Source of the DNA: Lepas anatifera
Taxonomy: Eukaryota > Arthropoda > Thecostraca > Lepadidae
NCBI GenBank assembly: GCA_034440635.1
Contig: JAOTON010002096.1
Location: forward strand, 129,001-193,000
Length of the DNA: 64,000 bases
Direction: 5' to 3'
The notes under the pieces are model-generated. The model was not told the origin of the DNA. It saw only the letters and a program-made list of their open reading frames with translations, and did no database searches. The translations under genes and the position numbers were made by a program. Shown here piece by piece: positions 1 to 10,241 of the stretch (position 1 is the first letter of the stretch; the number at the start of each line of letters is the position of its first letter).

Positions 1-197
1 TTTAGGAAGGGCATGAAAGGATGAGGATGGCAGTTTCGATTTGGCCTCTCGCCCGAAGGCGGCGGGCGAAACCCATCCTGCCAACTGGGGTCGCGGGTGT
101 CGTCACATCCCGTACCCAATTATCCATGTGCCGGACCAGTCAGCAGGTGCCAACAAGTCCGGCAGATGAAAATTGGTCCCCTGCGGGGTCAACTGTG
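1..197 (-). mobile_element. 5' end of a second element-A copy (runs off the window)
   Basis: Read on the minus strand, this stretch is the beginning of the 5' UTR monomer seen again at 3955-3310 and at about 46939-47585. All three begin with the same CCCGCAGGGGACC-like start. Here that start abuts the interrupted endonuclease reading frame of element A1 in the same orientation. The simplest reading is a full-length 5' end of a second copy inserted into ORF2 of the first, with the rest of both lying left of the window. Short open frames here are UTR and not genes. Confidence 0.65.
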
Positions 198-746
198 GAC
201 TGCACAAGCTTAAGTCTAAAGCCGATTCACGACCAGATGGGAGTGTAAAATGTGTTGCCGTCCCAGTATTAAGAACACACAGTGATTGTTGAGTAATAAA
301 GCGCTCAAGGTGGTGCCCTCGAGTGTTTACAATATCGCATCCCCAAACAGTGTGGGGTGCATTAAAATCCCCAGTAGGAGGACTGGCGGTGGGAGTTCAG
401 ACATAAGTGTTTCCAGTTGAGACAAGGGCACGTCTCGGCCAGGGGGCAGGTAAATGGAACATATAGTTATTTACCTAAGAAATAAGTTTACACGCGCTCC
501 AACAGCTTGCACAGCTGTAGTATTAACTCTTTTGCTGGCACCATGTGGCTCACTGCCAAAAGACCCCCACCGTGGGCAACGGGATCACGCTGGATATCTT
601 TACGAAAAATCTGGAACCCCTGCAGTGAAAATGGAATACCTGGTGCCAGCTTTGTCTCTTGAAGAGCTACTACTAAGTGGTGTTTAGCCCTAATGACGCT
701 CTGGAGATCAGTGATATTGGTCCGAATCCCACGGCAGTTCCATTGT
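198..746 (-). pseudogene. Element A1 ORF2 N-terminus: APE-type endonuclease remnant
   Basis: On the minus strand from 746 the translation begins with a typical LINE endonuclease opening (QWNCRGIR), then VALQETKL. Further on it reads ERFITQQSLCVLNTG and FTLPSGRESALDLSLCSP. These align by eye with the endonuclease of copy A2 (49754 onward, QWNCRGFR and FPSGSCSAIDLSVCSP). The family nicks target DNA to prime reverse transcription. The frame is broken between about 480 and 330, so the central region cannot be read as one ORF. The sequence stops at the fifth residue after the LCSP motif, where the next element begins. Confidence 0.75.
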
Positions 747-1033
747 AAAATTGTGTTTATCTGGGGATGGATTGTAAAAAGTTGTTATTAACCAAAAATA
801 GTCGGTCGCGCGTTGTCCAGCTGGGGGGGGCACCGCCACCAGAACTCCTACGATCAGGAGCTAGTGTTAGCGTTGGGCTGGGTCCCAACGATCGGGATCT
901 GCTGCCTTTTGACTCGGTCTGCAGCCTCTGTCTTCTCCGAGGGCTCTGTAGCCCACTCGGAGAGGGGGTATCGGAGAGGCCACGTTTCTCGGGTCTGGTT
1001 CCCACCGGAGTTTCAACAGGAGGTTCCGTCTGG

Positions 1034-2507
1034 TTAAACTGAGGGCGCGGACGAGCAGTGGGGGGCCGGTCCTTGTGGTGATCGAGGTGCCTGCCGAGGA
1101 GGAGGGAGAGGGGGCGGTCCCATTTTGGTTTTTGGTGCCTCGACGCGCTTGTATCGAGTCGCCTGAGTGCTATCTTCGGATCTGAGGGGAAGTGGTGGGT
1201 CGATAGATGGAGCTGAACAATTGGGTTTTGGCGGAGCACCTCTAGGATGTTTCGGTTTGCCTCCCTTTCCCACCTCTATCCATAGCTGTTCCCCGTCACT
1301 AGCAGGCCCAGTATCACCCTGGCCAACGCCGGGGTGCTCAGGCGCCACAGGAGGCCTCGGACGGACCTCCGGAGCTGCCGGTGGGACGGGCGTTGCGGAT
1401 TCCTGTGCACCCACAGCAGGATATTTCGATGCGGGAATCGAGACACTCTGTGGCTCACACGGCGGTGATGGAGCGGTCGGTTGGTGCTCAGAAGGTGCGT
1501 CTGCTCGCTCGGCAGAAGGCAGCAACTGCAGTAAAATTCGCAAGAGATCACCAACAGTCATGTCGAGCAGGTATTTGACCTTAGTGCCTAGGGTGATCTG
1601 ACTCAGGCCTACATCTATTGGAGACGCTTGTAATCGTGAGATGGAGGAGGAGGCTGCCTTGTCCCTGTAAGATACAGTTGGGATGATTTGCCTCGTATAA
1701 CCTCTTTGCTTCAGGGAAAGGCACGCTGTTCTTTACTTTGATTGATGCTATTTGTTTCTCTTTCTGGTATACGTTACACTTTCGGTTCCATGCCGCATGA
1801 TTCCCCTTGCAGTTCACGCACTTGTCTGGTGTCTTACACTCGCCATCGTGTTCTTTCTCGCCACATTTGCCACATCGCGCATCAGCCCGACAAGACCTAG
1901 CCCCATGGCCGAAACGATGACAGCGAAAGCATCTGAGAGGGTCAGGTACAAAAATTCGGACGGGGACCGAAGTGTACCCAACAAAGATGCGGTCTGGAAC
2001 TTTCTCTGAACTAAAGGTCAACACCAATGAGTCTGTGTTTCCCAATCTGTGCACTTTTGTCACGCCCTCATCCTCTAACCCATCCATAATTTCCTTCTCG
2101 CTTAGGCCATGCAGCTCACGGCACGTAATAATACCTTCAGATCTCGGTTGGAATCTGAATGGCTGTACCTCAACTGCAACTTCACGCCTGACCTTGCTGT
2201 CTCCCTCTCTGGCACAGAACGTAAGATCGGAACACGATAATGCACGGCGCGCAGCGTCCACACTCTCATATTCGACAACAATCGAGCCGTCTCTCCTCTG
2301 CTGGCATGTTTTCGCTCGACCCCAAGCCTCAACCGCATGCTTGCGCTGGAAAGGAGTTAATTTTGCCAATGACATGTCTTTGCCTCTAAATATCACGCCA
2401 GGACTCGTAACATTGTTGTCGGTTCGGGATTCCTGCTGTATGTTGTTGGTGTTATTTGTTTCGGTATGTTTAAGGTTTTCCATGTATGATGTGTAAGTCT
2501 CCGCCAT
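1034..2507 (-). pseudogene. Element A1 ORF1 (Gag-like, CCHC zinc knuckles)
   Basis: This nucleic-acid-binding protein of a LINE coats the element RNA. The frame is open upstream to 2639, but the ATG at 2507 (MAETYTSYMENL) is the more likely start because the upstream translation is Trp/Cys-rich and atypical. Three knuckles follow one another about 190-245 residues in: CFRCHRFGHGARSC, CGKCGEKEHDGEC and CVNCKGNHAAWNRKC. Then comes the QKEKQIASIKVKNSV segment, which A2 shares as QKEKEIMAIKVKG. The frame shifts near 1600. The Pro-rich C-terminus (1561-1034) contains GEQLWIEVGKGGKP, matching GWTVVGRRGKP in A2. It lies directly downstream of the monomer-type 5' UTR. Confidence 0.8.
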
Positions 2508-3129
2508 CCTATGGTTCCCAAAATGATGGAACGTGATGACTGTAGGAGGGGCGACGATGCCGTAGCAGACCCAGCAGAGCCAGCTCACATCCGGACCTGG
2601 CAGGCATCGCCTCCCCCTTCCTCCCTCAGCCCAGAGCAAACGCGGGTCCGCTGGACAGGGGACGCCAGGCGTTGCTGGCGTAGCTAGGCCGCCCGCGGAG
2701 GCCTCGGGCGGCCCACTCCCGTTCCGATCATGACATCAAGGCCAAAAGGGGCGTGTTGGCACCCGCTGCAATAGGCTCCGAGCAAGGGGAGCCTCAGCTC
2801 CCCAGGATCCTATCTACCAGTGGTCGGGGCATAGGCCGAAACACTGAAAGCAAGGGTTCCGGCCTATGTGGGCGCTCTACACCCTTAAAACGGGAGCAGC
2901 ACCTCAGAGATGAGGCTGCTAGTGCAAACTGAGCATCGGCAACGGAAATCAAATAAAGGAGTAGACAGAAACTAAATAAAATTAACTAAACAAGAGAACA
3001 CAGGTAACCAGAAAACACGTCGCTGGAAAGGTGCTGGAAAGATCAGACCATAGCCAGCCACGGCACGACCGGGGAGACTGGAAAAATCTGGATAGGCAGG
3101 GAGTTTAGGACGGTAGGAATCAAGGAACG

Positions 3130-3955
3130 AAGATTTGCAGTTTCGATTTGGCCCCTTACCCGAAGGCGGGGGGCGAAACCCATCCTGCCAACTGGGGTCG
3201 CGGGTGCCGTCACATCCCGTTCCCAATTATCCATGTGCCGGACAAGTCAGCATGTGACAGACGAGTCCGGCAGATGAAAATCGGTCCCCTGCGGGGTCGG
3301 AGCAGGCGACTACCACCTGCTCGTCACAACTGATTCCCGGCTGGTCCGAGAGAAGCGAGCCCCCCGGCTCGCAGGGCCGGCGATTAAAGGGATCCAATCG
3401 TCAGCCACACGAGCCGGAAGCCCACGTACACCCAGACCATCCAGGAATTATAGGCACGTGCGGGGACGCCCATGACGCTGGGAAAAGGTGGGTAACTGGG
3501 AAGTTATGAGTTGGAAAAGGAAGCGGCTCGGTCTGCGCTGTCCAGCCCAGCCGCGCGCCACACGCGACCGAGATGTCCACACTCAAGACGAGCAAGAGTG
3601 CACACATCCCCGCCACCCACGGAGACACGCCGGGCTAGACATCGCGGACAGTGGATAGGAGGGGTATTTAGGAGTGGACAGAAATGATACGGGTGGAAAG
3701 GCATGGATACACAAGGAAATAAGGAAAGAAGAGGAAAAGGAACAAGGAGTTGTTGGGATTTGAAGTTAGGAGGGCTAAGGAAGGATGAGGATGGCAGTCT
3801 CGATTTGGCCCATCACCCAAAAGCGGTGGGCGAAACCCATCCTGCCAACTGGGGTCGCGGGTGTCGTCACATCCCGTACCAAATTATCCATGTGCCGGAC
3901 AAGTCAGCAGGAGCAGACGAGTCCAGCAGATGGAAATCGGTCCCCTGCGGGGTGG
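3130..3955 (-). repeat. Tandem 5' UTR monomers of element A1
   Basis: On the minus strand a complete monomer (3955-3310, about 645 bp) is followed immediately by the first ~175 bp of a second monomer (3308 to about 3130). The repeated part starts CCCGCAGGGGACC and includes the CCCAGTTGGCAGGATGGG stretch. The same monomer occurs once at about 46939-47585 ahead of element A2. Head-to-tail promoter monomers are known in some LINE 5' UTRs, such as mouse L1, so a promoter role is reasonable but inferred. Confidence 0.75.
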
Positions 3956-4494
3956 GGCAAAATCTCATTTTCCATATACTGACACAACCTAATGCACACC
4001 GGCCTGAACTAGGTATTTCCATACATGACTTCCTAACTACGTTCTTTTCCGCCGTTTCCTCTCATTGATAGGTTCCGTGTTGTTTTTTTCCACTTCGTAG
4101 TAGAAGACGACCGGTCTCGTCACACCTTTCGATGGCTCAGGGACGGCTGTTGCTCGGCATTTGGTTCGGTGTGCGTGTCCGAATTCATGCTTTGTGTTGG
4201 GAGTGATATGGAATGGAGTTTGATTGGGCCCAGTTCTCGGGGCTCATTTGAAAACACTCGGGTAGTAAGTGCCTTGGCCTTTTTTCACGAAGCGCTCCTC
4301 ATCCAGGGGCTTGCAGGAGGCGTACTACGGTATTGGTGTTTTCCCAGAAGAGCTATCGGGCCCGTTTGGGTTTCTTGTTTTATATTATAGTTGCTGATAT
4401 TTGTATATTCGTTGCAGGGGTCCACCGCAGAAAACTGGGGGGGGGGCAGTACCCCTCTGATGCCCAGTTCCTACGCCTATACCACTCAGTGGCC
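3956..4494. other. No gene seen; ends with a hAT-like terminal remnant
   Basis: Nothing recognisable lies between 3956 and about 4340. From 4340 to 4484 the sequence resembles 7010-7145: an AGCTATCGGGCC segment, a short spacer, a CAGGGG(T/C)CCACC segment, a poly-G run, and CAGTTCCTACGCCTAT. The last part matches the right terminus of the short MITEs at 23429 and 53790. The matching left terminus is not visible. Confidence 0.45.
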
Positions 4495-5425
4495 GCCAAT
4501 TTATCTTAGAGGCCCCCAAGGGCCAGACCATAGCTCAGGAATCTAAATCAGTTCGCTCAGGGGCCCCAGACCAGTGCATTGGCTTCCCTACCAGCTTATC
4601 AAGAAACCACACATAAGCACAGGGCCAGATTAGCTTAGGGGCCTGGTTCAGCTCAGAGGTCCCCAGGTCGACTTGTGCAGGGTCTCAAAACAGCTCAAGG
4701 GGCCTGTTCCAGTTCACGGATCTCAGCTTAGCTCAGTGACTCTAGAACAGTTCAGGGGCCAAAGACCAGCTCAGGGCCCCTCTTCAGCACAGGGGGTCCC
4801 AGATTAAGTTTGGGGACTCAGTTCAGCTCAGGGGCCCCCAGATCATCTGATAAAGGGTCTCTTCTCATACCAGCTCAGGGGGCTCCATTCAAGCTCATGG
4901 CCCCCAGCTTAGCCCATGGATCCTAGAAGAGTTCAGGGCTCCCCATACCAGTTCAAAGGCTCCAGTTAAGCACAGGGGACCCATCTTAGCTTAGGGCCCC
5001 AGCTCAGCTTAGGAACCCCCAGGGTGGCTTAAGTAGGGTCTCAGAACAGTTCAAGAGCCCATTCAAGCTCATGGCCCCCAGTTCAGCTCAGGGGCCCCAA
5101 AACTGTGCAGGGGGCCCAGACCAGTTCAGGGGCACCCAGTTACGCACTGGGGTACGAAGATAAGCTTAGGGCCTAGACTAGCTTTGGGGGCCAAGCTCAG
5201 CTCAGGGGCCCCCAGGCCGGATGAAATAGGGTCTCAGAACAGCTCAAAGGATCATTCAAGCTTACGGCCCCCAGGCCAGTAGCTGTAAAATCTTATAGGG
5301 GATCCCAAAACATCTCAGGGGCCCTCAGTTCAACACAGCTACAGCACATACAATACACAGCCACACCTAATACAATACAATAATACAATACAGGGGCCTA
5401 TATTAGCTCAGATGACCAAATTAGC
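4495..5425. repeat. Degenerate GGGGCCCC-rich satellite array
   Basis: Variants of CAGCTCAGGGGCCCC and CCAGTTCAGGGGCCC recur roughly every 25-30 bp, often as alternating half-units. The core palindrome GGGGCCCC or GGGCCC appears dozens of times. The array continues on the other side of the MITE at 5426-6566, so that element probably inserted into it. No coding potential is seen. Confidence 0.75.
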
Positions 5426-6566
5426 TTAACCCTTGCCCTGGTGGCGGGTACGAGCCACCTTCGCCCTGGTGGGCTAAAAAAGACCTCTCCACGTTCTCAA
5501 AAACAAAGAGAGCTAGAAAAAAGCGCAAAACGGCAATCGAAAGCTCTTCGAAAATGATATGGAAAATACTTCAGTCATTTTTCTTGTCAGGTCAATATCA
5601 AGGTCACCAGAGTTCAAAATAGGTCAAAATCGCTAATATGAGGTGTACTACGAAAACCTCATATACCTCAGAACCTATGATAGCTAGAAACATTTTTCTA
5701 ACACCATTCGAAAGCTCTTGAGATGCGCTTTCATTACAGTGGCATTCATTTTCATGTCAGGTCAAAGGCTAGGGAGCTACAGGTCACTAAATATTGGGCA
5801 TATTCTTGGGAATGTCCATAGCCACCCATGCATAAGGGCGTTTACTTTTTCGCTAATAGCTTGCAATCCTCTCGTCAATACGAATCGAATGATATATGAT
5901 ATTGCTATACCAGGTCAAATTTAAGAATTTGACATGACCCAGGTCAACGGTCTGACCCAACTTGACCTGGTATAGTCATGATGTATATCATTTGATTTCC
6001 AGTGACTATACAAACACTTTGGTGACAAAATAAAAGCTATATCTTAGTTTATTCAAAATTTATAGAGAAAAACACCAAAAATGTTTATTTGACCTAAGGT
6101 GACCTTTTAAAGGTCACAAGTCAAAATTTTGGGCATCAGCTTCAGAAATGGGCTAAGAGCAAGTCGCAACCGATGTTTGAAGCTGATTCCATCCATACTT
6201 ACTGAGAAAAGCTCATTTCGTGATTTTCCCCATGTATTTACAATGGGGAGGTCATGCTCTGCACATGACCTTAGGTTACGAATATCAAAAATCCCGGAAC
6301 GAATGCTGTAGCTCCTGGTGGGCCCAATATGTGGTATGAGTTTCAATTTCATCGATTAACCCTTCTTTTAGTTATGCGGTCCTAAGTATTTTTTGAGGTG
6401 AGGTCACTTCACCTGGCCTGGTGACCTGACCTGATATGACCTTGAGCCAAAATTTTCAGGGAAGATGTAAAAATAATGAAGGAACAGCTAGACCAAGGCC
6501 GTTTTTCGGTCACTTCGGAAAAACCCGAGGGGGTCTAAAAAGAACCCCCACCCGGGCGAAGGTTAA
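5426..6566. mobile_element. TTAA-flanked MITE (piggyBac-like), old copy
   Basis: It is bounded by TTAA on both sides, with termini TTAACCCTTGCCCTGG on the left and CGGGCGAAGGTTAA on the right. Both resemble piggyBac-type ends. The interior is non-coding and shares with copies at 8589, 14407, 45435 and 58431 many AGGTCA/TGACCT motifs and the conserved block around CATGTATTTACAATGGGGAGGTCATG. It is about 1.1 kb and the most diverged copy. No transposase is present, so it would need one supplied in trans. Confidence 0.6.
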
Positions 6567-7000
6567 GGGTCCGGCTCAGCTCAGGGGCCCCTTGTCGGTT
6601 TATATTGGGTTTCACAAAAGTTCAGGGCTCCAATAAAAGCTTATGACCCTAAGTTCAGGTCAGGGACCCTACTACTGTGCAGGGGCACCAGATAAGTTTA
6701 GGGCCTCCCGTGCAGCACAGGGGACCTAGATTAGCTTTGCGGTCCCAGCTCAGCTCAGGCTCCCCTCCCCCCCAGGTCGGCGGATGTAGGGTCTTTGGCC
6801 AACTCAAGGGGTCCCGTTCAAGCTCACGGTTCCTAGCTCAGCTTAGGGGCCCTAGAACACTTCATGCTGCCCAAACCACCTCAGGGGCGCTCAGTTGAGC
6901 TCAAGGGGCCCAGATTAGCTCGTATGACATCAGAGGCCAGTTCAGGGGCCCCGAACAGCTCAGGGGCCTTAAATCGACTCATAGAACCTCATATAAGTTT
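6567..7000. repeat. GGGGCCCC-rich satellite, continued right of the MITE
   Basis: Same degenerate CTCAGGGGCCCC-type units as 4495-5425 and in the same orientation. Apparent open frames are products of the repeat. Confidence 0.7.
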
Positions 7001-7009
7001 AGGCACAGA

Positions 7010-7266
7010 AAAGTTTAACAGGCTTCCCGGGCAAGCTATCGGGCCAGTTTGAGTTTCTTGCATGATATTACAGCTCCTTGCAGGGGGCCCACCACAGAAA
7101 AGTGGGGGGGAGTGGCCCCCCTGACCCCCAGTTCCTACGCCTATGTACGGTCCACTCTAGCTTCTGGACCCCCGAAGTTCGGACTTAGGCTCAGCTATAA
7201 AGCGAGACAGTGCCTAATGATTGCTAACAGTGCCTAATAATTGCTAGCAATGCCTAATAATAGCTA
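7010..7266. repeat. hAT-like terminal remnant, then a short tandem repeat
   Basis: 7010-7145 repeats the 4340-4484 segment and ends CAGTTCCTACGCCTATG. From about 7200 to 7266 a unit of about 20 bp containing GTGCCTAATAATTGCTA is present in three imperfect copies. No coding sequence is evident. Confidence 0.5.
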
Positions 7267-7309
7267 CTGAGGTGTACCGATACATTAGCCTTGAATGTCA
7301 CAGAGCCTA

Positions 7310-7405
7310 GCTACCTCACATCAAGCTGCCGGCTCTTCGCTTTACTGCATCGCAACGGCCGTTTAATTACCGGGGGACGAAGATCTGGAATGATCTCGAA
7401 ATGGC
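7310..7405 (+). pseudogene. C-terminal remnant of a CR1-type LINE ORF2
   Basis: The plus-strand translation reads LPALRFTASQRPFNYRGTKI followed by WNDLEMA and a stop. The pattern Arg-x-x-x-Phe-x-Tyr-Arg-Gly-x-Lys-Ile-Trp-Asn is typical of the last residues of CR1/L2-type reverse transcriptase ORFs; compare VYRKFSLFVCAPRAWN in LINE B. Only about 30 residues survive. It sits just left of the Penelope-like remnant. Confidence 0.5.
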
Positions 7406-7444
7406 ATGATAAGTAGATGTGAATGAATTACATAAATATAAAGG

Positions 7445-7510
7445 ACTTCTCCACTAGTGAAAATGAAAAACATTCGGAGCTTTCGACTATATTTTATCAG
7501 CCTTCGTCAG
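7445..7510 (-). ncRNA. Hammerhead-like motif in the Penelope-like terminal segment
   Basis: The minus strand reads CTGACGA, a possible four-pair stem II (GGCT with AGTC) around an A/T-rich loop, then GAAA, then CTCC that can pair with GGAG about 25 nt further on, followed by AAGTC. CUGANGA and GAAA are the hammerhead core boxes, and hammerheads are known in Penelope-like pLTRs. Stem I cannot be established and the stem III junction is imperfect, so it is probably degenerate or inactive. Confidence 0.4.
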
Positions 7511-8044
7511 CGAGTGGTCGGATCGATCGGTGGACATCGGAAGACAAGACACGTTACAAAAATTATATAAGAAGTGCAAAAAGGATTCCTGGAAACGTGC
7601 ACGATTAAGAAATTTGCCTACCTGAAGAACATGTTAGTAACAACACAAATTTTTATATTTTTTATATTCAACGATTAAAGGTGGCTTACACAGTACCGCA
7701 TAATAATGGTAGGTACTTTACACACATTATATGCTTGTATAAAAATTATAATGGTTAGTAAAGAGCTAAAAAAGAGAACATAAGTTTCATTGCAGCATCA
7801 TGGTTAACAAAACTAACAACAAGTATCTAATAATAACGGTAGGTCCTTTACACATTAATTACTAGTACACATGTCGATATTAAGTAAAAAGCTACAAAAA
7901 TATATAGAAGTTAAGAAACACATCCTGCCATCCTATGTATCAATAAAAATATAAATATAAAATGTATAATACAAATACAATATATGACAATCCTATAACA
8001 ATACTATACAAACTAGCTGATCACAAACATGTTAAACTTATCGA

Positions 8045-8400
8045 AAAACTATTTAGAGCTGCAGCTTGTACACTGGGAAGCCACTGTCGTGAAACCTGCT
8101 CCCAGAGTTCCGGTTGATGTTGGCGTCGTTCGGTGATTTCAGTACCGTCTCACGACGGCCAGCAGTGCGGATGTAAGCGGACTCTAGGAGCAGGCGTTGA
8201 TGATAGTTGGTGGCGTGGTCCAGGATTTGGGCTTGGTCAAAGTGAGAGGTGCAGGTCCGGTGGGTGCTGAAAGCTGAGGTGTTGGCCTTCGACCGAGTGT
8301 TCCTCTCCAGCTTTCCCTGTGTTCTTTTACTCTTGTTTGCAGTTCTCGGTCGGTTTCTCCGAAGTAGGTGACGGGCTTGCCATTCACTGATCATGAGCAT
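8045..8400 (-). pseudogene. GIY-YIG endonuclease fragment of a Penelope-like element
   Basis: On the minus strand the translation contains PVTYFGETDRELQTRVKEHR, close to the family pattern YVGET-x-R-x-L-x-x-R-x-x-EH. In a second frame it continues STHRTCTSHFDQAQILDHA, RLLLESAYIRT, INRNSGSRFHDSG and the end FPVYKL. This order (YVGET-like, H-x-F-D-W region, E-x-x-xI, INR-x-x-G) is the C-terminal domain that nicks DNA for Penelope-type retrotransposition. At least one frameshift near 8250 separates the two frames. The reverse transcriptase is absent. Confidence 0.75.
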
Positions 8401-8588
8401 TGTATACATGAACCTTATATTCTCTTTCTTAGCTCTTTACTAACCATTAGAATTTTTATACTAGCATATAATGTTTGTTAAGTACCTACCATTATTATAC
8501 TGTACTGTGTGAGCCACCTTTAATCAATGAAAATCAAAATATGAGAATTTGCGTTGTTACTAAAATATTTTTCAGCTAGGTAACTTTC

Positions 8589-9410
8589 TTAACACGCGCA
8601 TTGACGGGGGTCTGAGCCACCTTCGCCTTGACGGGGGGCGGGTATCCGCCCCCGCCCCCCAGATATCGAGAACCGCGCTAAGTAGCGAAAAACGGTAAAC
8701 GGCGTTGGATAGCCCATCGACTTCTCCATCGAAAATATTTGAAACATTTTTTCTCAGGTCACATTTAAGGTCACCAGAGGTCAAAACATGACGTAATAGG
8801 GATAACATGTAAATTAAGTTTTTCGGCAATTACATCTGAACAAGTAAGGATAGAGCAAAACGATTTAAGCTATATGAATCCTCGCAGCAAGCCAAATCGA
8901 ATTATATATAACATGACCTTGCTAGGTCAAATTAAGGATTTGACCTGACCTGAGGTCAGGTCAAGGTCAAATTGGGCAAAATGCGTATCATTAGAACCGC
9001 AATGACGAGGCAAATTTAACGCAGTTAAAATAAACGCTTTATCTCTATTTATTACTAAGTTATTCAGTTAAAACCATTTTTCCCATGTATTTCCAATGGA
9101 GAGGTCAAGGCTCGTACCTGACCTTAGGTCATCGATATCAAACAAACGGAACATATTTTAGAGAACTCGATGGAGTCATTATGTGATATGTGTTTCAATC
9201 GGATAATTTTACCCTGTTCCGAATTATGCTATCTTAAACTTTTTTGAGGTGAGGTCGCTGGACCTGTACTGGTGACCTGACCTGAGATGACCTAACCTTA
9301 AAATTTTGAGAAAAAAATAATGAGGGAAAAGGTATGCCAAGTACGACGGCACTACACGCCGCCATTTTTATGCTATCTCCGAAAAACCCGAGGGGCGGGT
9401 AACCGCCCCT
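8589..9410. mobile_element. TTAA-flanked MITE, reversed and right-truncated
   Basis: The left terminus TTAACACGCGCATTGACGGG matches the termini of the copies at 14407, 45435 and 58431, but interior order shows the opposite orientation. The right terminus is lost: the sequence leaves the family after AAAAACCCGAGGGGCGGG near 9410. That point is where segmental duplication copy 1 begins. AGGTCA/TGACCT motifs are dense throughout. No open frame encodes a transposase. Confidence 0.7.
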
Positions 9411-9725
9411 TGCTCTTCCTTGCTCATCAGTGAAAACTTGTAAAAATGCACTGTTCCTTTCTCTCTCAGCACACATCGGATCCCAGCTTCAAATCAGGGT
9501 CCAGGGTAATCAGAGCAACGGAGGCGTAAGGTGGGAAGTGGAATGACGTCACACATGACGCGTTAGAAAAACGTATCTAGATCATCTTCTAACTCTATAT
9601 AATACAGTTCATCGCATGGAACAGCCCCAACGCTTCCACACACTTCATCAAGGTCTGCTCGCTTATAGTAGAGAGCTGACATTTATTCCACTGCTGAGCG
9701 TGACATATCTAAGGCGTTAATTATG

Positions 9726-9728
<3 letters not shown>

Positions 9729-9776
<48 letters not shown>
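9729..9776. repeat. (TA)n microsatellite
   Basis: About 24 uninterrupted TA units. The orthologous position in duplication copy 2 (25498-25541) also carries a TA run, so the microsatellite predates the duplication. Confidence 0.95.
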
Positions 9777-9778
<2 letters not shown>

Positions 9779-10241
9779 TTCTAAACCGCCCGGAACTTCC
9801 ATTTTGCCACCACAACCGAGATACAAAAGAAAGGCTGGTCACAGAGAGAATAGGCCGCGGACATCCGACTCGTATTTTTCCAAATTCACACCACAGAGGA
9901 ATGACGGCAAATGTTACCAAAGTGTAACCGTACATGAAAAAGGTATGAAAAGGGGAATCTTTCGCAACACAGGATACCTGAGTCGTCCATTCTCTTGGTA
10001 AATTGACACCACTTTCCAACAGAACAGGTTGCCCAAGAAACCTGCAGGCTCCATTACACAGCACAGTCATCTTTGTTAATGGTTTGATGTTTGTATTCGT
10101 AAGTGCCATGAGGGACAATATTCTACTTCATAGCATGGCGATGCCTGAAAAAGGCTCACAACGCAAACACAAGCCTGCGGCTGCCCCAAACAGCATGTCC
10201 ACACATGCGCCTTCAGCTGACATCGCCGTACAAATCATGCG

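Larger units (their letters stand above)
198..3955 (-). mobile_element. Non-LTR retrotransposon, element A1 (RNase H group, decayed)
   Basis: On the minus strand the order is 5' UTR with tandem monomers (3955 to about 2640), ORF1 with CCHC zinc knuckles (about 2507-1034), and the start of ORF2 with the APE-type endonuclease (746-198). The right edge matches the 5' start of copy A2 at about 46939. The left edge is cut by another copy of the same family. Reverse transcriptase and RNase H are therefore missing from the window. Several frame breaks show that it is dead. The family resembles I/R1-type LINEs because sister copy A2 carries an RNase H domain. Confidence 0.8.
7430..8570 (-). mobile_element. 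Penelope-like element remnant inside inverted repeats
   Basis: A GIY-YIG-type C-terminal endonuclease fragment lies on the minus strand at 8400-8045, and a terminal segment typical of Penelope-like LTRs lies at 7430-7510. Around it, 7635-7795 and the reverse complement of 8405-8570 match closely over about 160 bp, sharing ATTAAAGGTGGCT and ATAATGGTAGGTACTT. A further diverged direct copy of part of this lies at 7825-7905. Penelope-like elements often have pLTRs in mixed orientation, so this may be one solo-like degenerate copy. A foldback DNA element that captured a Penelope fragment is the alternative. Confidence 0.6.

Noticed and set aside
757..1239. A separate 160-residue minus-strand gene
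   Set aside because: Part of the Pro-rich C-terminal region of element A1 ORF1 read in another frame.
9723..10118. Open frames of 92-129 residues beginning or ending in (YI)n
   Set aside because: They read through the (TA)n run; the rest is the non-coding flank shared with copy 2, where the frames are not conserved.
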